The notes beneath the pieces are model-generated. The model ran no database searches and was not told the origin of the DNA. It saw only the letters and a program-made list of their open reading frames with translations. Shown piece after piece: positions 12,741 through 23,550 of a stretch of 37,155 nucleotides of DNA. Within the stretch, counting starts at the first letter, position 1. The number at the start of each line of letters is the position of its first letter. The position numbers and the translations under genes are program-made. The DNA is from Silene noctiflora (taxonomy: Eukaryota; Streptophyta; Magnoliopsida; Caryophyllales; Caryophyllaceae): the NCBI GenBank assembly GCA_009801015.1, contig VHZZ01005055.1, forward strand, positions 45,457-82,611, read 5' to 3'.

Positions 12741-12888
12741 AACTCCCAAATAAACCGGGTTTAAAGGACAGGATTGACCCAGACAACTGTAATCACAAAT
12801 TCAGAATAGAGTGAAGCGAACAGAGACCAACCGCAATAAAATAAGAAGTGAGTGACTCGCTGTTCTCGACTCAGTGATCGAGTCAAAA

Positions 12889-15800
12889 ATGCCGGGACTC
12901 AGAGCACCCTCCGATTACACCGGTGAACCTCCGCGAAACCCTTCGCTTCAAATCAATTCCAAGGCTTGTCTCCTTTTTTTCTCCTATTTCTTTTAATTCA
13001 TCTTTTTCATTTGATATTCTGTGTACTATTGATCATTCATAATTTGATACTCCCCGTCCCGATCATCATTTGTTTACGTTTGATTAAAATATCTCTCATA
13101 ACGAATATAAATGATAACAAATGACTGAGACGGAAGGAGTGTCATGTACTGCTATTCTATCTAGTTGAAATAATAGGACGGTTGTGGCGTGTCAAACGGT
13201 CACTAAACTAGAATCGTATTTGCCCCCGTACACTACACTCGACTTAGAATGCTCATATTTTCTACTCCCTCTGTCCCGGTCATTTGTTGTCCTATTCCAA
13301 TGTGGGGTGTCTCCGTCAAGTCCTTTCTATTTTAAGAATGAACTTGAAGAACAATTTCATCATTCACACTCAATTTGGTTCACTTGTCATTTAGTAATTG
13401 GCCCCCTCCTCTTACTTTGGTCTTTGTGCCAAAACCAAAGGAAACAATTAACTGGGACGGAAGGAGTATATGTTAAATCGCTTGTCCAATGACTTTGGTT
13501 TGGACCCTTATTGAATCGTTTTCCTTATTAGAAACCCTTATATTTAGTCTCGACTAGATTAACAGCAGAGTACGAGTGGTAGATTAGTTTTCCTTTGGTT
13601 TGGATACGGTCCTAGTCATTTGTTTATCTTTTATTAAAATATCCTTGACAGACAATAAATAAGTTAAACCTGTAATTGGGACGGAGAGAGTGTGAGACAC
13701 TCGGTTGTTTGTTCATCTAACCCGAAGATTCCACTGTTTGTTGATTCGTTAGTTTTGGTCGAGTTCCAGTTACCTCAATGCATGATATTAAATCAAGGCC
13801 AATACACTGAAATGTAAATGTTTTGGAGAAATTTTGGAGATGATTACGACCACATTTTATCACATGTTAAGGTGGTGTTGGCTGTGTCAAGTGAGATTAT
13901 GCCGTGACAAATTGACTTAATTGATATCACGATAAGGCCGTAATGCATTAGTTTATGAATGCTTCGCCAACAGTTAGTTTTTAATTGTCTCCGTGAAGTG
14001 GTATATGCATACGTTTGATATGCCCCCNGAAAACACTGTCTCTGTTCATGTTCATTGTTCACGTTGAATTCCAGTATCTGCCATATTGATCCCCTGTTCT
14101 GCCCATCTTTGAGACTCTGACAGCTCCTTTCGATATAATACCATTATGTTGCGTTGATAATCCGTTACATATACTTGGATGTGTCCCATATTAGTTATAT
14201 TTGAATCCATAGTAATCGGTGCATTCATTTCTGGCAGGAGCCTTTTAATGCAGAGCCACACCGATCTGCGCTCATATCTTCCTATGTGACTCCAGTCGAT
14301 TTGTTTTACAAGAGGAATCATGGACCAATACCTATTGTTGATGACATTGAGAGGCAACTTTACTCCGATGTCATTTATGCTTCTTTGCTGTCTTACTGTC
14401 TAATGCTCTTATATCTTATGTATTCTACTTGGTTATGCAGTTATCGTCTTTCTGTTACTGGCTTAGTGAAAACGCAATCGGAGTTCACAATGAAAGACAT
14501 CAGGTTAGTAGGGGTTTATATAATCTAGAAAGAGTTTTCCTGTCTGTGTCCGTGGAGGTCATAGACTAATAGTTACAGAGTACTTGGTATTCCCTTATAC
14601 AAAGTTGTAGTTATTGAACTCTTTTGTGCATCTTCTTATATGTCAAGGTTCTGCAGTCCCGAGTTTCTTATAAACCTAACCTCAATAATATTTTCCTTCC
14701 TTCACATTGTACAAGTGTGAGCTCACTGTTCACAACTTATTGTTTTCTTTATGCCAGGAACCTTCCAAAATATACAGTTGCTGCCACTTTACAGGTTGGT
14801 ATACATTGGTCAGTATGTTAAGTGTCTGAATATGTTCTGTGAAATTTGTGACCGCATTCTGTAAAACCAATCAAGCTGACTGATTAGATTATTTTTTGAC
14901 ATTTCAGTGTGCAGGAAATCGCAGGACAGCGATGAGCAAAGTACAAAAAGTAAGAGGAGTTGGCTGGGACGTTTCTGCTATTGGAAATGGTAGGAGCTTC
15001 TCAATTGTGTAAATCATACGAAGTATAACTTGGGGAAAAATTGTGGCTGTGTTATACTGTGACCTTTCATAAGACTCATATGCAGTATGGAGTACTATTC
15101 AAGTAAAAATACTCAAGTAACTATGGTTTACTAGGGAGATAGCTGTTTAGTTTCAAAAAGTAAGGAGAAGTACAGTAGCCTAGTAAAAGTCACGTACTTA
15201 TTGAAGGGTTTACTGTAGATATCACACATCTAAGATGAGCCATTGCGTTCCTAATTCCTATGCAGGCATTTGTACTGGATTTGTTTATTCAATTCCCTTC
15301 CTCTATTTTCTTGTAAATAACTTATTGAACCACTGTAGCTACACACTTACACTGGGCAAACTGTTTTCAGCTGTATGGAGTGGAGCCAAATTGGCGGATG
15401 TGCTTGAACTTGTTGGTATTCCTAAGCTGTCAAGTGCTACACCAAGCGGTGGCAAGCATGTTGAATTCGTTAGTGTTGACAGATGCAAGGTGAAGTCATG
15501 TTCAATCTCTATTTCCTGTATTTCAATGCTTCATTTGGTTCATGATTTCTTATTCACACAAGCTAGAAGACTGGATCTTGCTTTTATACCTACCTGATTG
15601 ACAAATCTATCATTATTTTCCATTTAATAAAATAGGAGGAGAATGGAGGTCCTTACAAGGCATCAATTCCATTAATTCAAGCAACTAATCCCGAAGACGA
15701 TGTATTGCTTGCTTATGAAATGAATGGAGAGGTAAGTCATGTCCTGATCGTGAACTTCTCATTTATGTGGTATGTCAATAAGACTGACTCTCTCACCCCA

Positions 15801-18328
15801 CCTCAACCCTTTAAATAGCCAAATATACATCTAAGAGTTAAGGATATGACCTCTGTAATACAAATTGTGTATTACACATTTCTTGTCGTTAACATACTTA
15901 ATCCAAGAGCTCGACACCTTTACCACAAGTTTCTTATCTATTGATTTTTTAAAGATATATGAACACAGAAATGAATAGACGAGGCTGTAGATCACTATTC
16001 TCCTTTCCTTTTCTTCCCTCTGGATCCATGTGAAATCTGAAAGATCGAGTAACAGTAGATTGTAACCATTTTTTCATCTGTCGTAATTGGTGGTTTAAGC
16101 TTATTTTTTTCTCTCTTAATCAACCCAATGTTCCAGTGTTTTGAGAAAATTGATTATTGAGGACTTGACGAGAAAAAAAGATATAAATTGTCTCTTTGAT
16201 TATTAACCGTTGATTGTGATCCTGGTTATTATTGTTTCGTGTATCTTATACTTGATGTCATGTCTACTTAGATAGTAGTCAAGTATCGGGATTATGGTTT
16301 CTACCCTTAACTCAATCTTCCTGTTCCTTGGATGTTATCATAGACGCTAAACAGGGATCATGGCTATCCGTTGCGTGTAGTTGTCCCCGGTGTGATAGGT
16401 GCACGATCAGTGAAATGGCTGGATTCCATTGCTGTGATTGCAGAAGAATGTCAGGTTGGTTGATGCTTGACTTTTTATAACTGATATGCTGTTTCACTGC
16501 TGCACTTGGAAGCCTGATTTTTGGTTGTATCGACAGGGCTTCTTCATGCAGAAGGATTACAAAATGTTCCCTCCTTCAGTTAATTGGGATAATATAAATT
16601 GGTCAACCAGGAGGCCCCAAATGGATTTCCCTGTTCAGGTAGCTTGCTTTGGTGGCTGATATGTTTATAGGTTTTTTGTACAAGTTTTCTACCGAAAGTG
16701 ATTTATGTCTTCAAAAAGCTTAAAATATGTTTTGCAAAATGTAAATGCTACCCAATTTATTTTTTGATGTGCCTTTTGAAGTAGTTGTATAATTGAAGTC
16801 TTCAAGACAAGTGCTTCATTCTCACTGAAACAGTGAAACTTCAATTTTCTCGTGTTTTTTGTCTACAAGGTTACTCAACTCATGAGCCACTATAAGTTTC
16901 TTACTTCCGAAGTTCATAGCCAAACAATAGTGAATTTTGGCTCTGCTGGAAACAGAAACCCAGATTGGTTTTATTGCGATCATTTAAATTTGTTGTGTAG
17001 GAACTGACAGTTTTATTATTCAACAGTGTGTCATCTGTTCCCTAGAAGACTCCAACATTTTAAAGGATGGACAGGTAATTTCTACTTCCAAAATAGCCTC
17101 ACTGGACATTATATTTGCCTTTATGTGAACCGTTTGTGATAATTTCACTTGTTCTAATGACAAAGGTCAATAGATACAAAAAGTTTTATTGTGAAATTTT
17201 GATAGTATAGTGTAGGACTCGGGGGTATGTGAATGGCTGTCCTCACTTCTATCTTCCATGTATTGAATACTGTAGAAATCCTGCACGTTATCCATATTTA
17301 TTGTCGAGTTCAATGATTCATACCATTATTATATTGGATGGAGTAATCTGTTCGCTCACCCAATCACCCACGTATTTATAGTCTGGATTCCATTAAAAGT
17401 CCAACTCTTTTGGGGATAGTTGAGTTCAAATATCCACGGCTTTGAAATTTCATTTAGCTTTCTATAGTATAACATTGAAACATCGAGACGTTGAGTGCTG
17501 AACTGCTGAATACTATCCTCTTCACTTATTTTTCAAGCAAGCGAGCTATGATAGAAACTTCTTCATATGGAACCAGTGATCTTTTCCTCTAATTTGGTTT
17601 ATTACATTCAGTATTTGAGATAGGCCCAAAATTCCAAAACACAGAACCTCAAGTCTTTCTTATACTTAATGAGCTGTAGGTCACAGTGAAGGGATATGCA
17701 GTATCAGGAGGTGGCCGCGGGATTGAAAGAGTAGATATATCAATAGATGGAGGTAAAACCTGGGTGGAAGCCTCCAGATACCAGAAACAGGATGTTCCAT
17801 ATGTAGCAGATGGGCCTTATAGTGACAAGTGGGCATGGGTACTGTTTGAGGCCAAAGTCGAGGTGTTGCATAGTGCTGAGATAGTTGCCAAAGCGGTGAG
17901 TTAAGGTTCCTACTTTTTTTTTAGGAAATATCCTCTATGTGTACTCTTAATAATCTATGTTACTACAACTTGACAACAAAAATCTGATGCTACACAACAT
18001 TATGAAGAAGTTTCATATTTATGAAGTGTCAAAATGTTGTGGTGTCGGAATGGCTAACACGCGACATGACGCCTAAGTTTAGTGTCGAAGTAATATAGTT
18101 GTTGAAACAGGGGTGAGACTGAGTACTTTTGACCACATTGCCCCGACATTTGTGGGAGACCTTGAATATGTTGAACTATGGCGTGTGTAACTTGAATTTT
18201 CGGAATGGCAGGTGGATATTGCAGCTAATGTTCAACCAGAAAGTGTAGAAAGCATATGGAATTTGAGAGGCATACTTAACACATCATGGCATAAGGTTCA
18301 TGTTCGGATCGGTCATTCCAAAATGTAA
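12889..18328 (+). CDS. SO: sulfite oxidase (plant, molybdenum, heme-free)
   Basis: The enzyme oxidises sulfite to sulfate in peroxisomes, passing electrons to oxygen and detoxifying sulfite. Exons: 12889-12963, 14238-14353, 14441-14503, 14758-14794, 14908-14989, 15371-15489, 15636-15731, 16344-16454, 16537-16638, 17027-17074, 17680-17895, 18212-18328. They sum to 1182 nt, 393 aa, the same length as Arabidopsis SO. The molybdopterin domain comes first ([63 protein letters not shown]), then the dimerisation domain ([17 protein letters not shown]). By count the molybdenum ligand is Cys98, with Arg51, Tyr241 and Arg374 also at the Arabidopsis positions. No cytochrome b5 domain is present, as expected in plants. 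The C-terminus SKM fits a peroxisomal PTS1. Introns 1 and 2 need GC donors (AAG|GCTTGT, GAG|GCAACT); all others are GT-AG. Intron 1 carries three MITEs and one N (14028). Very sure. Confidence 0.96.
13048..13141. mobile_element. Stowaway-like MITE (94 bp) in SO intron 1
   Basis: TACTCCCCGTCCCGATCATC at the left pairs with AATGACTGAGACGGAAGGAGT at the right, leaving a short interior. It has the same end type as the copies at 267 and 13263. Confidence 0.75.
13263..13468. mobile_element. Stowaway-like MITE (206 bp) in SO intron 1
   Basis: It starts TACTCCCTCTGTCCCGGTC and ends GGGACGGAAGGAGTA, flanked by TA. Its interior (GTGGGGTGTCTCCGTCAA; TTGTGCCAAAACCAAAGGA) closely matches the element at 267-438, so both belong to one subfamily. 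Confidence 0.85.
13605..13692. mobile_element. degenerate Stowaway-like MITE in SO intron 1
   Basis: Left TACGGTCCTAGTCATTTGTT and right GTAATTGGGACGGAGAGAGTGT are diverged versions of the same ends. The interior TTATTAAAATATCCTTGAC resembles that of the 13048 element. Confidence 0.6.
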
Positions 18329-19049
18329 TTAGTTCGTCTTCATGTTCCATTTTCGACTCCTGACATACCTCAAATCCTTGAAACTTCTGGATGGGGGATT
18401 TGCGACCCAATGGTCAATCATCTGTTCTTAATAATTAGAGAACTCTTACTCTGAAATTATGTTTCATTTTGGTCATGTGGTGTATGACTGTATGTAATGT
18501 GAGTATATTTACCTATTTTGCATCAAAATTCCAAGTCGAGCACGACGATGTCATTCAGTTTCCAAAATTTCCTTCCCATTGTTTCGGAGATCATAACAAG
18601 TCGCTTACGGGCACTGTCCCCAGGCTATTACAAATGCATCGTCAGAGTTTGTTCAGATGAATCACCGTTTTTCATTGTATCTAATCAATCCCCTAACAAG
18701 TCTTTTGGAAAAACGGCTCTTAACGAAGAAACGAATCACTTCTTTCACTGTTTCCCAAATTTCCTTAGCTTTGTTCTGGGGATCATACATAACAAAGCGC
18801 ACGCACACGCAAATTCCTAATCCCCTCCAAAGCCTGTCGGAAAATTGCTGTTCCTAGCAAAGAAATCACATTTCTCGTTTCATTTTATGCTTCTGAATAC
18901 GTCGGAATTTAGGATTGCAGCCATGCTGTTGGGTATAAGATTGAAGTGGGAGTTTTATAGAATTGGGGAACGTGAATGTACATGTAAATGTAATCAGAAC
19001 CGAGCTCCAAAAAAAAAATATACAGAATTTTTTAAAAAGATTGAAAGAA
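18329..19049. other. SO 3' flank, no other gene seen
   Basis: The proximal part should be the 3' untranslated region of sulfite oxidase. Short overlapping frames between 18469 and 19096 have no recognisable content, and the last one simply runs through the tRNA. A loose repeat of an AAATTTCCTT...GATCATA block occurs near 18570 and 18765. Confidence 0.5.
19034..19038 (-). terminator. RNA polymerase III T-run after tRNA-Val
   Basis: A run of five T on the transcribed strand lies 11 bases past the tRNA 3' end, and a longer run follows at 19010-19018. Pol III stops at four or more T, so this is the expected terminator. Confidence 0.7.
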
Positions 19050-19123
19050 TGGCGTCGCCCGGGTTCGAACCGGAGACCTTCAGTGTGTTAGACTGACGTG
19101 ATAACCAACTACACCACGACACC
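19050..19123 (-). tRNA. tRNA-Val (anticodon AAC)
   Basis: The gene decodes valine codons. On the minus strand the acceptor strand GGTGTCG pairs with CGACGCC (one T-G wobble). The D-arm GTGTAGTTGGTTATCAC, the anticodon stem TCAGT/ACTGA around the loop CTAACAC (anticodon AAC), and the T-arm TCCGG-TTCGAAC-CCGGG are all intact. There is no intron, and CCA is not encoded, as expected in a nuclear gene. It is almost the same as the common plant tRNA-Val(AAC). Box A and box B are intact, so it is probably functional. Confidence 0.96.
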
Positions 19124-19584
19124 GAATGGAAAGATTTCACAGATGAAAGTATTTGTACAAAATGTGTCCTCTTTTGGTTGCCATAACAAATTTCGGCAAC
19201 GCCACACAGTCAGTCAGTCAGTTTAATATTTGTGATTCAACTCTGAAAAAATCAAAGTAGGATACAAAAACAATAACTTAATTTTCATGTAATTGGAGTA
19301 ATTTAGTTTGGGTCACGATTCTTTTCAGTTAAGTTCATATTAGAGTAGTCAAGACGGTAAGGTGACATAATTAAGTTTTTATCAAAGTGAACTCTTTTAA
19401 GTAAAGTTAGATAACTTTCTACTGATTCGTACAAGGTTTAAAGAATCGTAAATAGAAATTTGTAAAGAAAAAATAAAGCAGTGTTGCAACTTTGTTACCT
19501 ATTCAATCATCCATGTCATACTACATTCGTATTTTGGATATATTAATTTTTACAATAACCCTATACGTAAATTTTTTGTGTCGG

Positions 19585-19762
19585 CAGTGATGGAGCCAGG
19601 AATTGGACCTAACAGAGGCGAAAAATTTCAGCGAGGTCAAACAAGTAATGATTTAAGGAGAGGTCGGGAAAAAATGGGAAATTTTAACTAAAAACTTTGA
19701 AATTTTCATTCGCCAGCAGGGGCGAGCGGTGCGGCACAGCTAACCCCCTTAGCTCTACCACT
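19585..19762. mobile_element. degenerate MITE with AGTGGCGGAGC-like ends
   Basis: The left end AGTGATGGAGCCAGG and the complement of the right end (AGTGGTAGAGCTAAGG) are similar. The interior holds GGGGCGAGCGGTGCGGCAC and AACCCCCTTAGCTC. Elements with CAGTGGCGGAGCCAGG ends are widespread in plants. This copy is worn, and its superfamily is uncertain. Confidence 0.5.
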
Positions 19763-20043
19763 ATGTATTGGAGGTTTTTTATTTTTTATTTTTCATATTG
19801 GAAGAAACCTATGTGAGTAGTATCTCCAATATTAGCAGGCTAAAAAAGTAGGATGGATTTTAGTTGTAGGGAATAAATAATTTGTCTGTAATGTCTGGTT
19901 GTAATACAAAATGTCTAAATTCTTTCCTATTTTATTTATTGCTAATAAATCAACACTCTTTTACTACTACTCTTGTCTTCACTCCTCCTTTCATTTCTTT
20001 CTCTTTCTCCTACCATTTTTCTTCAATTCATAATTATATAAAT

Positions 20044-20052
20044 ATATATAAA
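20044..20052 (+). promoter_or_regulatory. TATA box of the EPF-like gene
   Basis: TATATAAAA lies 35 to 43 bases before the start codon at 20087. That would place transcription start only about 10 bases upstream of the ATG. Other AT-rich matches exist nearby (20033-20043), so the exact box is uncertain. Confidence 0.45.
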
Positions 20053-20086
20053 ATTTTGGCCTAAATTTTTCTAAACTATATTTATA

Positions 20087-20202
20087 ATGGTTCGTCTAAA
20101 TATAATAACAATAATGATCACCTTAATTATTATTTCATTACTTCACCTTTTTGTTCCTACAATTCAAGGTAAGATTTTTCATTTCAATTGTTGGATATTG
20201 TG

Positions 20203-20246
<44 letters not shown>

Positions 20247-20298
20247 ATATTTATTTTTCCATAACTTCTTTTATTACCAAACACGATTCACTGTAAAG

Positions 20299-20338
<40 letters not shown>

Positions 20339-20780
20339 TTACTCCGTATTATATATAAGTATGATGGTACTGAAACTCAATATCTATCGTGTATTGAAAG
20401 AAACATAAATGTTGGCAATGCAGGTAGGTTGGCACCCAATGTAGCTAATGTGAGTTCAACAACTAGATGTCCAAAGGTAAGAATTTAACTTACGACCTGA
20501 GTTTGAAATCCGTTAACATTTATAATACCTTAGAGCTTAAATATACTAAAAATGGACAATAATGTGGTACACTTGGTAGATAAGAGAAGTAGAGAAGGTG
20601 GTAAGAGGGAAGAAGATGATGGGTTCGAGACCGCCTCGGTGTGAAGGAAGATGTGGTTCATGTGGTGGTCATTGTGAAGCAGTTCAAGTTCCTTCAGTAA
20701 CCAACCTTGAATATGCAAGAGGTGGTCTTTCCTCTGATTACAAACCCATCACTTGGAAATGCAAGTGTGCTCCACTTTAA
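20087..20780 (+). CDS. EPIDERMAL PATTERNING FACTOR-like secreted peptide
   Basis: Members of this family are secreted ligands of ERECTA-family receptor kinases (with TMM) that control stomata, inflorescence and leaf growth. Exons are 20087-20168, 20424-20476 and 20580-20780, giving 111 aa. Residues 1-28 form a hydrophobic signal peptide (LNIITIMITLIIISLLHLF). Residues 29-57 are a variable propeptide ending in a basic VRGKK. The mature core starts MMGSRPPRCEGRC and ends TWKCKCAPL, with cysteines at 66, 70, 73, 77, 106 and 108, the six expected in the family. GSRPPRCEGRC and HCEAVQVP place it with the EPFL1/2/3-like members rather than EPF1/2, EPFL4-6 or stomagen; I cannot assign the number. 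The loop 84-98 is short, and the spacing Cys73-GGH-Cys77 has one residue more than I expect. A further Cys lies at 43 in the propeptide. Confidence 0.88.
20204..20240 (+). repeat. (TTA)n microsatellite in EPF-like intron 1
   Basis: About 11 to 12 TTA units lie in the first intron. The complement (TAA)n follows about 60 bases later (20303-20338), so the two could pair in the pre-mRNA. Confidence 0.9.
20303..20338 (+). repeat. (TAA)n microsatellite in EPF-like intron 1
   Basis: About 12 ATA/TAA units, complementary to the TTA tract upstream in the same intron. Confidence 0.9.
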
Positions 20781-22060
20781 TAAAATGAAATATTAAATAA
20801 TAAACATAAAAATAATAATAATAAATTAAGTATTATTTCATCATTTCTTTTTGGATGTGAAAATGTAATTACTTGTTTCATTTTGTACTTGGTAATTAGT
20901 GAGTAATATATATATATCTATAGGCATGTATATAATGTGTTGTGAAGAAATCTAGTTATTTGTATGTATTTCGTATTTGTATGTAATTTGTTAACGTCAC
21001 CTGTTGTCACCCTAACTAACACGCTCACATGTAGGGTTATCATTTTAGTTGACTTTGCTTATTGCATGTGAAATGATGAGATTGGTGACGCAATCTTATT
21101 TTCCTGGTAATTAATATCTAAGTCATCGACTATTCTAATCCCTCGATTTGGTCCTTTGAAATTAGGTCGACCGATAATTCATTCAAGTAGAGATTCATTG
21201 CTTTGAAAGTTTGCATTTGTAAAATTGAAAGAGCAATAGCATCACAATCATTCAAGAAGTTTATAATGAGATGAAGTGTCTATTCATAGACATCCCCAGC
21301 TTTACCAGTAACTTACCACACATGCTTAAGTGGTACTCGGACGAGACCAAGCCAAAACGGGTTAGGAGTCGGATATGAATTGGGTAAGTTAAATAAGGTC
21401 ATATCGAGGCGAATATATTTGCTTTTATTATAGGTTGGGGGTATTGGGATAGCCATCTTAAGTTCGAGTATGCTTATATGGATGACGGTGTTTTAGTCAA
21501 AAATAACACAAAAGAAAGACAAGTTCCAAGCACGATTTTCCAAACGTTCTAGTTACATAAGTCCCTTTACCGTCCACATACATTCCAATTTTCCGAAGAT
21601 GAAATGCCAATTTCTACGACGAACACAAGACCCTATACCAATCCGGCAATCCTTATAAGTCATAACCAAGTTGACATCGGCGGTCTTCATCCATCTTTGT
21701 TACAATTGATTAAGAATAAATTCGGCATGCAACCCGAATGTTAAGGAACAACAGAAGACCCTAATAACTGATCTTATGTTCCCATTACAAGTATATCAAA
21801 CATTGTATACAGAGTCCTATTTCTCAATCTTGAGCATTATGACAATATCGAAAAAGCGAAACAGTCGGCTGTGTTCGCCAAGACTGTTCTGTTTTACACC
21901 AGGTTATTAAAACTACAAATTTTAGTCACACAAACACAATTCTACAAATCATACAGGGCCTCTTCAGTTACAGTAGGGCTGTAATAGCGCTCTTTCCGCA
22001 CATGTGAAGAACCAACCCTATTTTTAGAATGCACAACAAAAGGATACAAACCTTCAAAAA
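20781..22060. other. intergenic, no gene seen
   Basis: The first 200 to 300 bases should hold the EPF-like 3' untranslated region (AATAAA-like words near 20779-20825). Beyond that I see no frame with recognisable protein content and no clear repeat. Confidence 0.45.
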
Positions 22061-22144
22061 TACTCCCTCCGTTTGGTTGAATTTCATACGTTTGTTCAAT
22101 ATATTATATTGAACAAACGTATGGAATTCACCGCACGAAGAGTA
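22061..22144. mobile_element. palindromic Stowaway-like MITE (84 bp)
   Basis: The element starts TACTCCCTCCGTTTGG and is almost one large palindrome. A perfect 19-base arm CATACGTTTGTTCAATATA is followed 1 to 2 bases later by its complement. TA lies at each edge. The outer ends have diverged (CGCACGAAGAGTA on the right). Confidence 0.85.
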
Positions 22145-22224
22145 CATGTAGTAGATAACAATAAACTTACGCACATTTTAAAGCTCTATCCCCCTCAAAA
22201 CGTTTCTGTGGCAATTGATAGACA

Positions 22225-22325
22225 ACAAGTCTTGCTTGCGACGTTCACATCTCTCTTTTCTTTTAAACATTATTTAAATCGGGCGTGAGACGTCACAAGC
22301 TTGTGACTGTCACAAATAAATAAGA
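22225..22325. mobile_element. worn relative of the GACGGATA-type foldback
   Basis: GTCTTGCTTGCGACG near 22229 is shared with the element at 28767-28961. It is followed at 22292-22307 by a perfect 16-base palindrome, GTCACAAGCTTGTGAC. These look like the end and the core of the same MITE family after heavy decay or internal deletion. Confidence 0.4.
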
Positions 22326-23550
22326 ATTAGTGATGGACAAATTGCACAGAAAACAGGAGTTAACAATCCCAAGGAATCAGAAATAAAATAAAAAAGGAAC
22401 CAAAAAAAGGAACAAGTCAGAAGGTATGGAGGGTGTCACAATGAGAAAAAAAGGGAGGGAATTTGTTGGTATGCATGATAGTTACAGCTACCAAGTCACA
22501 GCACCAGAAATTCAAATGCTGCCAATTCCTAATTCCCTACAGTGAATCTGAAGCATCTAATTGTCAGACCTATACTCTATACATGTTTCAGTGAAAGCCT
22601 ACCTAAGCCCTCATTTACTGCTCTCAGTACCGGGTCGGACCACATACAAGTATACAACTACTGGGGGAAGTCACTGCTACTGCATCTAAGACGGTATCGC
22701 TCACATTTATAGCGTAACCAGTTAACCACCAGTGTAATGCAGCGATGACTGATTACAAGATCAAGATTGACAGTAATACTAATATCATGGCTTGAAAATA
22801 CAGGAGGTACTACTATAAAGTCAGATTCTCGGCATTCTGAAGGGGAGGACCACAAAGAGGGAAGGAGGGTATGAATCAAGTGCATGCATTATATAAAATC
22901 TAGACCGTATCAGGCTAGCAGCATATTACTGTACAATTTGCGATTGTGTTACAAAGATGTTCATCGCACAACCACCGAAATCAAGGGGCGAAAATATAAG
23001 CCGATACGCAATGGTTTTACTTTCAACTCTGTAAAGTGTTTTCAAAAATAGCCTTGGAACCATTTTGTGACTAGGGAAAAAATGGGAACCCTTATTTGTA
23101 AGCTACTTCAAATAGTATGACTCTCCAACCAAGCATCTAACAATCATTTAGGCCAACTAGATGAGTTAGTAAAGTCAATGAGAAGTGCTACTCACGAGTT
23201 CTAATCTCGTCGACATAAAACTTTGTCTTTGTTGCCAAGACCCGTATTTCCGTTGACATAAAATATGAGAAGTGCTATTCATGAAATACAAATGGTTAAT
23301 CTCCAATAGGCAATTCAAATGAATGTTGACAATAATTTATTGGCCAGAGCATCACCAAAAATTAAGACGGCCAAAAAGAAATGAACTGCCAAAATGGTCG
23401 TAAATTGCTTCACAGGCAGGTAAGAACTGATCATTTATTAAGATTAATGTAAAACCAGTAGGAGCTAGTATTAGGCATAATGGCAAACCAGAGACGCCTT
23501 CTTACACCAAGGGCCAAAGGCAGCGAAAATTCTACTCGTCACAAACTTGA
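22326..23550. other. COX6A 3' flank, no other gene seen
   Basis: The part next to 23550 should be the COX6A 3' untranslated region. A minus-strand frame at 22658-22885 has no recognisable content. A loose direct repeat of ATGAGAAGTGCTAYTCA occurs at about 23178 and 23265. The terminal exons of another, unseen gene cannot be excluded. Confidence 0.4.

Noticed and set aside
18845-19096. 83-codon frame ending in the tRNA
   Set aside because: Its last part is the tRNA-Val read as protein; the rest has no similarity to anything known to me.
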